Positions 31,651 through 38,939 of a DNA stretch of 43,831 nt are shown here, piece by piece. Under the pieces are notes generated by a model, which was given only the letters and a program-made list of their open reading frames with translations, was not told where the DNA came from and ran no database searches. The stretch is from NCBI GenBank assembly GCA_964531215.1, contig CAZHFK010000003.1, forward strand, positions 1-43,831, read 5' to 3'. The position numbers and the translations under genes were made by a program. Each line of letters begins with the position of its first letter. Position 1 is the first letter of the stretch. Origin of the DNA: WJKP01 sp964531215. Its GTDB lineage: Bacteria; Patescibacteriota; Patescibacteriia; CAIXNZ01.

Positions 31651-32049
31651 ATGGATAAAAAAACAAAAGCCAAATTTATTAATCAGGATTTTATTTATGT
31701 AATTATTGGTGCCACACAAAATCAAGAAAAGTATGGTTATAAAGTTTTAATTGATTTAAAAAATAAAGGTTATATTGTAATACCTGTCAATCCCAATTAT
31801 GATGAGATTGCTGGTTTAAAATGTTATCCTGATTTAATTTCTTTGGATGAAAGACCTGATGTAGTAGTTTTGGTAGTTGGTGAAAAAAATGCCGAAAAAA
31901 TTGTACAGGATTGTGTTGATTTAAATTTAAACAGAATTTGGTTCCAGCCTGGTTCTGAGTATGATAAAGCAGTTAAACTGGCTGATAATGCTGGTTTTGA
32001 AACAGTTATTGGGGAATGTATTATGGTTCAAACAAATAAAGTCAAATAG
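31651..32049 (+). CDS. CoA-binding domain protein (YccU-like)
   Basis: 132 residues forming one Rossmann-like CoA_binding domain: YVIIGATQNQEKYGYKVLIDLKNKGYIVIPVNPNYDEIAGLKCYPDL, then VVLVVGEKNAEKIV and the closing RIWFQPGSEYDKAV and ECIMVQ. Such stand-alone proteins bind CoA or nucleotides, but their role is unclear. No SD; the ATG is only about 10 bases after a T-rich run. Confidence 0.85.
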   Translation: MDKKTKAKFINQDFIYVIIGATQNQEKYGYKVLIDLKNKGYIVIPVNPNYDEIAGLKCYPDLISLDERPDVVVLVVGEKNAEKIVQDCVDLNLNRIWFQPGSEYDKAVKLADNAGFETVIGECIMVQTNKVK

Positions 32050-32078
32050 TATTGATATATTTAAAAAAGGAGGGATGC

Positions 32079-32582
32079 ATGTTTCCGAATTTGCAAGGAG
32101 CGGTTATTTTGTTAGCTGGGGCACAGATCAATATTGATCATTGTCAGCTTAAAGAATTGGAAGCATTACTGGGTAAGCCAACTGTAATTCTTGGCCCGGC
32201 GAATACAAAGATGCTGAGCTTTGCTTGGCGGTTTGGTGTTATCAATGCTTTTCCCGGTGAAATTGACAAACTTTGTCCTTCAACGCAAATTCATTTGTTG
32301 CATTTTGTTTTAGATCAAGAAATAAAATTATTTGATGTAATTTCTTGGTACCAGTGTGAGCCTGCATATTATTTTATTGAATCAGAGCAAGGCCTGGAAC
32401 ATTATGCAATTTTTAGTTTGCGTATGCAAGTCAAGTTTTATCCTGAAAATAATCTGGTCAAGGTATTTGGTTTTGTTAATCAAGACCATGTGCTAAATTG
32501 TGCTTGTCCAGAATGTAGTTTAATCAGAGATCAGGTTAAAACAGTAAAAAAACTTGATGGAGTTGTTACCCAGCTTCATTAA
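32079..32582 (+). CDS. 167-residue protein of unknown function
   Basis: The start is the ATG at 32079, set by AAGGAGGG 4-5 bases upstream; an in-frame ATT/ATA region earlier would lack an SD. The product has GAVILLAGAQINIDHCQLKE, a Rossmann-like first strand and helix, several conserved-looking aromatic positions, and a Cys cluster NCACPECSL near 143-151. That cluster resembles CPEC in the protein at 25622. No family recognised. It may share the message of the CoA-binding gene 29 bp upstream, and it ends at a terminator. Confidence 0.65.
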   Translation: MFPNLQGAVILLAGAQINIDHCQLKELEALLGKPTVILGPANTKMLSFAWRFGVINAFPGEIDKLCPSTQIHLLHFVLDQEIKLFDVISWYQCEPAYYFIESEQGLEHYAIFSLRMQVKFYPENNLVKVFGFVNQDHVLNCACPECSLIRDQVKTVKKLDGVVTQLH

Positions 32583-32608
32583 AAACCTTCTGCTTTGCAG
32601 AAGGTTTT
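32582..32608 (+). terminator. Terminator upstream of the DGR
   Basis: AAAACCTTCTGC (32582-32593), loop TTT, GCAGAAGGTTTT (32597-32608). It is a perfect 12-bp stem starting at the stop codon of the preceding gene. Confidence 0.9.
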
Positions 32609-32689
32609 AATTTGAAAAAATTTTTAATTTAGCGTAAACTTTTGATAGCAGTTTGAGGTCTAAATTTAGTATAAAACAGAGATTAGCGC

Positions 32690-32718
32690 TTGACATTTTT
32701 ACTAAAATATTTTATACT
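32690..32718 (+). promoter_or_regulatory. Promoter of the DGR target gene
   Basis: TTGACA (32690-32695), 17 bases, TATACT (32713-32718). Start near 32725. The leader has an imperfect hairpin around GGCG (ATGCT/AGCAT) and then AAAGGAGG before the ATG at 32791. Confidence 0.8.
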
Positions 32719-32790
32719 GAGATATTAAAATCCTGACTTAGGTTAGGTAAATAATGCTGGCGAGCATAATACGTAAAGGAGGTACTGATC

Positions 32791-33468
32791 ATGAAACAAA
32801 AAATGATCGGCGATGTGCCGGGCAATGTGCTTGGCATGATAGCAGACTTAGCTCATAAACTGCAGCACGGAAAAATATCACCAGAAGAGCTGGCTTTATT
32901 CTTGAAAAGGAAGAACCCTTTTACACAAGAAGTCACAACAAGCATTGAAGATTGGCAGAGTTTCTACAGAGAAGTTTTCGGCCAAGACGTAGACTTCTCG
33001 GAGCTGCAAATACCGGAAAAGCAGGAAGACTTCAACTGGCTGATCGTCGTGCTGGCCGGCTTGACCCCGAATAAGCTCTTTGCCAAGTGCCAAGAGCGAT
33101 TCGCAAGCTGGTGCTACACCGACGACCTGGACATTATAAAGTCAGTGCGCACCGCGGACAAGACCTACGTTGCTTGGGTGCGCGACAGAATTGAGGCTGA
33201 TAAGGAGAACAAAAACAAGTCAGCCAATGACTGCGAAAAAGAAGGCATCACCGGCAGCACCTTGGAAGAGAGATTGATCCTGGAGCTTTTCTACCACTGG
33301 CGGACAGGCAAACACCTGGACATCCAGAGTGTGACGCTTTGTTCGGGCTCTCGTAGTCCTGATGGCGATGTGCCTCTCGTCAGCTTCCGCGTCGACAGGG
33401 TCAGTGTCGGCTGCTGCATTCCTGGCGTTGCTGATGGAGGCCTGCGGGCTCGTTCCGCAGTTTCGTAA
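32791..33468 (+). CDS. DGR target (variable) protein
   Basis: 225 residues. AAAGGAGG lies 8 bases before the ATG. The constant part (1-184) is helical, with LTPNKLFAKCQERFASW, TYVAWVRDRIEADKENKNKSAND and ERLILELFYHWRTGKHLD. I recall this pattern from predicted DGR targets in CPR genomes. Residues 185-225 are the variable region: it opens SGSRSPDG and ends LRARSAVS, two bases short of the stop. Of 21 codons containing template adenine, 20 encode a different residue from the template. The variable part probably displays a ligand-binding face. No signal peptide is visible, so a cytoplasmic role is possible. GC-rich codon use sets it apart. Confidence 0.9.
   Translation: MKQKMIGDVPGNVLGMIADLAHKLQHGKISPEELALFLKRKNPFTQEVTTSIEDWQSFYREVFGQDVDFSELQIPEKQEDFNWLIVVLAGLTPNKLFAKCQERFASWCYTDDLDIIKSVRTADKTYVAWVRDRIEADKENKNKSANDCEKEGITGSTLEERLILELFYHWRTGKHLDIQSVTLCSGSRSPDGDVPLVSFRVDRVSVGCCIPGVADGGLRARSAVS
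33342..33464 (+). repeat. DGR variable repeat (VR)
   Basis: 123 bp, aligned without gaps to the template repeat at 33739-33861. There are 25 differences: 18 A to G, 4 A to T, 3 A to C (template to VR). Eleven template adenines are kept and no non-adenine position differs. Identity stops right at GTTTC on the 3' side. The adenine-poor GC-rich block CTGCGGGCTCGTTCC near the 3' end is the likely initiation-of-homing segment. Confidence 0.96.
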
Positions 33469-33495
33469 ACTTGAAACTTGTACCTTGTCCCCTTA

Positions 33496-33526
33496 CCCCG
33501 CACTTTCTATGAAAGTGCGGGGTTTT
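33496..33526 (+). terminator. Hairpin/terminator just after the variable repeat
   Basis: CCCCGCACTTTC (33496-33507), loop TAT, GAAAGTGCGGGG (33511-33522), then TTTT. This perfect 12-bp stem lies 32 bases past the VR. It can end the target mRNA. In studied DGRs a hairpin downstream of VR also promotes mutagenic homing, so a dual role is possible. Confidence 0.8.
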
Positions 33527-33738
33527 AAATTTTGTAGTACAATAAAGAAGGCTATTACAACCAGCTTGGGCGCAACACGTCCAGTATTGGTTTGCCTTGA
33601 AAATAGAAACTGCTTATCTGGTCCTGTGGAGCGGATCTTTTACAGGATATTGGCTCAAAACATAGCTCCGCGACGTGGAGTTAACTCAGGCGTTTTTAGC
33701 AATAAGATGCCGGTGAAAAAGACGGGATCAGATAATAT

Positions 33739-33861
33739 TTCGGGCTCTCGTAATCCTAATGGCAATATGCCTAACGTCAACTTCAACGACGACAAGGTCA
33801 ATGTCAACTACTACAATCCTGACAATGCTAATGAAAACCTGCGGGCTCGTTCCGAAGTTTC
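33739..33861 (+). repeat. DGR template repeat (TR), transcribed as template RNA
   Basis: 123 bp with 36 adenines, mostly in AAY codons when read in the target's frame (12 Asn, 2 Tyr, 3 Asp). Mutating AAY cannot create a stop, so diversity is mostly safe; only the single AAG codon could become TAG. It lies 275 bp after VR, in the same orientation. The template RNA probably includes flanking sequence from about 33540 to the hairpin at 33867-33892. No ORF in this stretch looks genuine. Confidence 0.95.
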
Positions 33862-33866
33862 TCGGG

Positions 33867-33892
33867 CAAGAAGTCTTTTTTAAGGCTTCTTG
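33867..33892 (+). terminator. Hairpin ending the template RNA
   Basis: CAAGAAG (33867-33873) pairs with CTTCTTG (33886-33892), followed by TTTGTT. It lies 6 bases after TR and overlaps the avd stop codon on the other strand. Confidence 0.5.
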
Positions 33893-34248
33893 TTTGTTAA
33901 GTATTTATGCCAGCCAGTGGCCATTTTAGAAATTTCCTGTAACTGATTTTGCAAAGCCAAATAAGTTTTATCTGTAATTATTTCCAATTCATTTTCTAGG
34001 CGAATTAATTGCTTTAATGTTTCTATTTTTATTCGTAGCTTAGATATAACCCCATTTTTTATTTGTCTATTTGACAGGGCGGTTTCAATAGCCAAATTTA
34101 AACAATCAAAGCAAATGTCTTCAGTCCTTTTGCCGATGCTGAATCTGTCTTGTTTGGGTAATTTTTTATTAATTTTATAAATGTTTTTGTATAAATCAGC
34201 AAGGTTATGAATTATAGCAGGCGGAGAAAAAGTTTTTGTAGTAATCAT
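33880..34248 (-). CDS. avd: DGR accessory variability determinant (Avd-like)
   Basis: 122 residues, all helical, as in the four-helix-bundle Avd/23S-intervening-sequence protein family. The marker segment KLPKQDRFSIGKRTEDICFDCLNLAIETA matches the family's conserved region of first and second helices. Avd forms a basic pentamer that binds the DGR reverse transcriptase and template RNA. The gene is on the strand opposite to TR, VR and RT, which is unusual. Its first 42 bp overlap the start of the RT gene head-to-head. Confidence 0.85.
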   Translation of the reverse strand: MITTKTFSPPAIIHNLADLYKNIYKINKKLPKQDRFSIGKRTEDICFDCLNLAIETALSNRQIKNGVISKLRIKIETLKQLIRLENELEIITDKTYLALQNQLQEISKMATGWHKYLTNKKP

Positions 34249-35262
34249 AGTTTTGAAAATATTATTTCATTAGAAAATTTATATATTTCATGGAAAAAAT
34301 TTAAACGTGGCAAAACTAAAAAGCCTGATGTGCAAAAATTTGAGATGTTCCTAGAGGATAATTTGTTTAATTTACATCAGGACTTAAAACAGAAAATTTA
34401 CAGGCATTCCAATTATACAGAATTTTACATTACAGATCCAAAATTACGGCATATCCATAAAGCAAAAGTAAGGGATCGGATAGTTCATCATGCCATTTAT
34501 AGTATTTTATACCCAATTTTTGATAAAAGTTTTATCTATGATTCGTATTCGTGCCGCAATCAAAAAGGGACTCATAAGGCGGTTTTCAGATTAGAAAATT
34601 TCTGCAGAAAAATCAGTAGTAATTACAATATAACAGGTTATTATTTAAAATGTGATATCAAAAAATATTTTGACTCCATTGATCATAAAATATTGCTTAA
34701 GCTGATTAAAAATAAAGTCAGAAATAAAAACACTCTTTGGCTAATAAAAGAAATTATCTCTAGTTTTAATAAAGATGATTGTAGTGGCAGAGGTTTGCCA
34801 TTGGGCAATTTAACATCTCAGCTTTTTGCTAATATTTATTTAAACGAATTGGATCAATTTATAAAACATACTCTTAAAATAAAATATTATATTAGGTATT
34901 GCGATGACTTTGTGATTTTGGATGATAATCAAAAATATTTAGCAGATCTGGTCAGAGTAATTGATAAATTTTTGCAGACTAGATTAGAATTGTCACTGAA
35001 TAAAAATAAAATTTTCATAAGAAAAATAAGCCAAGGTATAGATTTTTTAGGTTATGTTATCTTACCTCATTATCGCGTATTGAGAACAAAAACAAAGAAG
35101 AGAATGTTTAAAAAATTAGCAGTTAGACATAAAGAGTTTTATTTGGGCCGAAATCCAAGAGAAAGTTTCGAGCAATCAAGGCAGTCATATTTAGGTATGC
35201 TAAGTCATTGTCATTCCTATAAATTGCAGGAGGTTTTAAATTTGAAATTTTTTAGGTTTTAA
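34207..35262 (+). CDS. DGR reverse transcriptase
   Basis: 351 residues. The N-terminal segment SFENIISLENLYISWKKFKRGK and DPKLRHIHKAKVRDRIVHHA are typical of DGR reverse transcriptases. Motif 4 is LPLGNLTSQ at 197-205, and the catalytic motif is YCDD at 231-234 (YIRYCDDFVIL; YADD is usual). A thumb-like C-terminus follows. The enzyme copies TR RNA with errors at adenines to make cDNA that replaces VR. The start at 34207 is the only one that keeps the conserved N-terminus, although it overlaps avd. No SD is seen. Confidence 0.95.
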   Translation: MNYSRRRKSFCSNHSFENIISLENLYISWKKFKRGKTKKPDVQKFEMFLEDNLFNLHQDLKQKIYRHSNYTEFYITDPKLRHIHKAKVRDRIVHHAIYSILYPIFDKSFIYDSYSCRNQKGTHKAVFRLENFCRKISSNYNITGYYLKCDIKKYFDSIDHKILLKLIKNKVRNKNTLWLIKEIISSFNKDDCSGRGLPLGNLTSQLFANIYLNELDQFIKHTLKIKYYIRYCDDFVILDDNQKYLADLVRVIDKFLQTRLELSLNKNKIFIRKISQGIDFLGYVILPHYRVLRTKTKKRMFKKLAVRHKEFYLGRNPRESFEQSRQSYLGMLSHCHSYKLQEVLNLKFFRF

Positions 35263-35305
35263 AGTAAACTGGGAATATCAATGAGCAATTATTAATTAAC
35301 AATTT

Positions 35306-38089
35306 ATGCTAGAATACAACCCAAAACAAATCGAGCCTAAATGGCAAAAAAGCTGGGAAGACAAGGAATTATATCGAGCTGATGATTTTTCCCAAAAAGA
35401 AAAATATTATTATTTGATTGAATTTCCTTATCCTTCGGCTGAAGGTTTGCATGTGGGGCATCCGCGTTCTTATACTGCCTTGGATATTTTAGCCCGTAAA
35501 AAAAGAATGCAAGGTTTTAATGTTTTATACCCGATTGGCTGGGATGCTTTTGGTTTGCCGGCAGAAAATTATGCCATTAAAACAGGGACTCACCCAAGAG
35601 TTAAGACTGAAGAAAATATTCAAAATTTTAAGCGTCAATTAAAAGCACTTGGTTATTCTTTTGATTGGTCCAGGGAAATCAATACTACTGATCCGCAGTA
35701 TTATAAATGGACTCAGTGGATATTTTTAAAATTGTTTGAAAAAAATTTAGCTTATAAATCCAAAATGGATATTAATTGGTGCGTTTCTTGTAATGTGGGG
35801 TTGGCTAATGAAGAGGTGGTTGACGGTAAATGTGAACGTTGTGGCGGTGAGGTTGTCCGTAAAGAAAGAGAGCAGTGGATGTTAAAAATTACCGAATACG
35901 CTGATCGCTTACTGGCTGATTTGGATAAAGTTGATTATTGGGAAAAAATAAAAAAGCAGCAGATTGATTGGATTGGTAAATCATATGGCGCCCAAGTGGT
36001 TTTTAAAGTTAAATCTTCTACCATGCTTAAAGGGGAGCATATGTATGATTTACCCGTTTATACTACTCGACCAGATACATTATTTGGCGCTACTTATATG
36101 GTTGTGGCACCTGAACATGAGTTAATTGAAAAATTTAAGGATCAAATTGATAATTATCAGGAAGTTAAAGATTATATTGAGCAAACCAAACATAAATCAG
36201 AACAAGAAAGAACTAATTTGGAAAAGGTTAAAACCGGTGTGGAATTACACGGTTTAAAAGCTATTAATCCGGTTAATGAAGAGGCAATACCTGTTTTTGC
36301 GGCTGATTATGTTTTAACTTCTTACGGGACTGGTGCGATTATGGCTGTACCGGCCCATGATCAACGTGATTATGAATTTGCTCATAAATATAATTTACCA
36401 GTTAAGGAAGTTATCAGGCCTTATCTTTTGGGTGCACTGGCTGGTTGCGATAAAGCAATTGAAAAAGAGTTTAAAAAATTAGAAATAGCTTATTTTTATC
36501 ATGAAGAATCAGCTGTTTATTATATTGAAGCTGATTTAAAATTAAAACAGCCCATTTTTCAATTAATAAAAAAATATATTAATTCTAATTATTATGCAGA
36601 TTTATGGATTAATGGCACTGTCTATATTATTAGCAAGTCTGATATTTTTGATTTGCATGATAAAAAACAATTTAAAAAAGCCCAGGGATTGGTTGGTGCA
36701 ATGGAAATTCCTCAGGAATATGCGGATTTAAAAAAAATTCAAAAAGAATGGCAGGAATTTATTTTTGATCCGATCTGGGATCAGGTGGCTTTACTCCGGG
36801 CTTATGAAGGTGATGGTTTTTTGGTTAATTCGGATTTTTTAAATGGTTTGGCCGTGCAAAAAGCGACTGATAAGATTTGTGATTGGTTGAAAAAACAAGG
36901 TTTGGGTTTTCGTACAACCAATTATCATTTGCGTGACTGGGTTTTTTCCCGCCAACGTTATTGGGGAGAGCCGATTCCGATTATTATTTGTCCCAAATGT
37001 GGTTATGTGCCGGTACCGGAAAATGATTTGCCAGTTAAATTGCCTGAGATGGAAAATTATCGGACAACTGAAACAGGTGATTCTCCTTTGGCTTTAGCTA
37101 AAGACTGGCTGAATGTAGCTTGTCCGCAATGTGGCAGCCGAGCACAAAGAGAAACCGATACCATGCCGCAATGGGCTGGTTCGTCTTGGTATTTTTTGCG
37201 TTATATTGATCCGTATAATGACCAGGCTTTGGCTGATAAAGATAAATTAAAATACTGGACACCGGTTGATTGGTATAATGGCGGCATGGAACACACGACC
37301 TTGCATTTATTGTATTCAAGATTTTGGCATAAATTTTTATATGATATTGATGTCGTGCCAACACCTGAACCTTATGCCAAAAGAACTTCCCATGGTTTTA
37401 TTTTGGGCGAAGACGGGGAAAAAATGTCAAAATCCAGAGGCAATGTAATTAATCCGGATGATGTAGTCAGAGAATACGGCGCTGATACTTTTCGGGTTTA
37501 TATGATGTTTATGGGACCTTTTGAGCAGGCAACCCCCTGGAATACTCAAGGCGTATTGGGTGTTAGAAGATTTATTGAAAAAGTTTGGCAAATTGGCAAT
37601 AATTTGGATAATAAAAAACGCGGTAATGATGATGATTTGGTTAGGTTAACTCATAAAACAATTCAACAAGTTACGGAACAAACCGAAAGCTTGGATTTGA
37701 ATACTTGTATTTCAGCTCTAATGATTTTAATCAATAAGTATCAGGAAGAAGGCTGTAATTCTGAAAATTTTGAATTGTTTTTAAAAATCTTTGCACCTTT
37801 TGCTCCGCATCTTTGTGAAGAATTGTGGGTGAGTTTAGGCCATCAGGATTCAATTTTTTTAGAAACCTGGCCAGAATATGATAAAAGATTGGTCAAAGAA
37901 ACTGTTAAAGAACTACCGGTCCAAATCAATGGCAAAGTCAGATCAAAAATTTTTATTGCCGAAGATTTGGATGAAGCAGCAGTCAAAGAAAAAGTTTTGG
38001 CTGATGAAAAGATTAAGGAATGGCTGGAGGATAAGCCGATTAAGAAATTTATTTATGTTAAAGATAAAATAATCAATATTGTGATATAA
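35306..38089 (+). CDS. leuS: Leucyl-tRNA synthetase
   Basis: 927 residues. The HIGH motif is HVGH at 49-52 (GLHVGHPRSY) and the KMSKS motif is near 706 (GEKMSKSRGN). A zinc-like Cys4 (CVSC...CERC near 160-180) and a second one (CPKCGY, CPQCGS) are present. The CP1 editing domain carries GTGAIMAVPAHDQRDYEFA. Directly after it comes an insertion of about 120 residues (about 370-492), starting RPYLLGALAGCDKAIEKEF, which I do not recognise. It charges tRNA-Leu. It starts 43 bp after the DGR reverse transcriptase; no SD. Confidence 0.96.
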   Translation: MLEYNPKQIEPKWQKSWEDKELYRADDFSQKEKYYYLIEFPYPSAEGLHVGHPRSYTALDILARKKRMQGFNVLYPIGWDAFGLPAENYAIKTGTHPRVKTEENIQNFKRQLKALGYSFDWSREINTTDPQYYKWTQWIFLKLFEKNLAYKSKMDINWCVSCNVGLANEEVVDGKCERCGGEVVRKEREQWMLKITEYADRLLADLDKVDYWEKIKKQQIDWIGKSYGAQVVFKVKSSTMLKGEHMYDLPVYTTRPDTLFGATYMVVAPEHELIEKFKDQIDNYQEVKDYIEQTKHKSEQERTNLEKVKTGVELHGLKAINPVNEEAIPVFAADYVLTSYGTGAIMAVPAHDQRDYEFAHKYNLPVKEVIRPYLLGALAGCDKAIEKEFKKLEIAYFYHEESAVYYIEADLKLKQPIFQLIKKYINSNYYADLWINGTVYIISKSDIFDLHDKKQFKKAQGLVGAMEIPQEYADLKKIQKEWQEFIFDPIWDQVALLRAYEGDGFLVNSDFLNGLAVQKATDKICDWLKKQGLGFRTTNYHLRDWVFSRQRYWGEPIPIIICPKCGYVPVPENDLPVKLPEMENYRTTETGDSPLALAKDWLNVACPQCGSRAQRETDTMPQWAGSSWYFLRYIDPYNDQALADKDKLKYWTPVDWYNGGMEHTTLHLLYSRFWHKFLYDIDVVPTPEPYAKRTSHGFILGEDGEKMSKSRGNVINPDDVVREYGADTFRVYMMFMGPFEQATPWNTQGVLGVRRFIEKVWQIGNNLDNKKRGNDDDLVRLTHKTIQQVTEQTESLDLNTCISALMILINKYQEEGCNSENFELFLKIFAPFAPHLCEELWVSLGHQDSIFLETWPEYDKRLVKETVKELPVQINGKVRSKIFIAEDLDEAAVKEKVLADEKIKEWLEDKPIKKFIYVKDKIINIVI

Positions 38090-38099
38090 TAAAAAATAA

Positions 38100-38672
38100 G
38101 TGCTTAAGAAAAAACATTTTTTTAATAGAGCTTTAAGGATTTTATTGATTACTAACGGATTGATTTTAATCGCCAATGCCATGCTGGGGCCGATTTATGC
38201 GCTTTTTGTTGAAAAAATCGGCGGTGATTTGCTTGATGCCAGTTTGACTGTGGCTGTTTTTGCCGTAGCCGCCGGCCTGGCTTCTTTGGTTTCCGGACAT
38301 TATTCTGACAGAATAAAAGAAAATGAATTAATTATTGTTTTAGGTTATATTTTAATTGGAATTGGTTATTTATTGTATATGTTTGTCAGCTCCATTTGGT
38401 TTTTATTTTTGGTTATGGCAATTATTGGTATTGGCGAAGCAATTTATTCACCGGCTTTTGATTCGCTTTATACCAAACATATTGATAACCATCAAGCCGG
38501 TTTGGAATGGGGCGCTTGGGAAACCATGAATTATTTTATATATGGGCTGGGAGCGGTAATTGGCGGGTTATTAGTCAGTATTTTTGGTTTTGAATTATTG
38601 TTTTTTATTATGATGCTGCTTTGTTTTGGCAGTGCTTTATATATTTATTTATTGCCGCGTAAAATTTTATAA
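38100..38672 (+). CDS. Half-length MFS-like transporter
   Basis: 190 residues from a GTG start, 10 bp after leuS. It has six predicted TM helices, half of a normal 12-helix major facilitator, with the loop GHYSDRIKEN resembling the conserved cytoplasmic loop (G-x-x-x-D-R) between helices 2 and 3. Half-size members are frequent in CPR genomes and could act as homodimers. Substrate unknown. No frameshifted second half follows, so it does not look like a broken gene. Confidence 0.75.
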   Translation: MLKKKHFFNRALRILLITNGLILIANAMLGPIYALFVEKIGGDLLDASLTVAVFAVAAGLASLVSGHYSDRIKENELIIVLGYILIGIGYLLYMFVSSIWFLFLVMAIIGIGEAIYSPAFDSLYTKHIDNHQAGLEWGAWETMNYFIYGLGAVIGGLLVSIFGFELLFFIMMLLCFGSALYIYLLPRKIL

Positions 38673-38762
38673 ATAAAGTCATGTTTTGGAAATCTCAGCA
38701 TGGTAATTAATATGGAAATAAAAAATTTATCAGTCAAAACTAATTGTCAGTGTCAGCAGGCT

Positions 38763-38783
38763 TTAAGCAATGCCTTGCTTTAA
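38763..38783 (+). terminator. Terminator-like hairpin after the MFS gene
   Basis: TTAAGCAA, loop TGCC, TTGCTTTAA. A short stem followed by TTGGTTTGTATTTTT. The rest of the 38673-38939 spacer is AT-rich with no clear feature. Confidence 0.45.
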
Positions 38784-38939
38784 TTGGTTTGTATTTTTAA
38801 AAGTTATTTGTTAAAATGTATAAGTAGACAAATTATTAAATATGACTGATAATTTATCAATAAATTTAATTGGTAAAAAATTTTTGCTGTTTATAATAAT
38901 TAATATATTTATAAAATTTAAATCTTAATTAATATTTTT

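Noticed and set aside
33342..33861. VR/TR as a simple gene-duplication repeat
   Set aside because: Random divergence would hit all bases; here all 25 differences are at template adenines.
33362..33883. 173-residue ORF spanning VR and TR
   Set aside because: It reads VR in the wrong frame and merely passes through TR in the target frame. TR acts as RNA, and the ORF has no SD.
38100..38672. MFS gene as a truncated pseudogene
   Set aside because: The frame is clean, six helices end neatly, and no remnant of a second half follows; half-size forms are common in CPR genomes.
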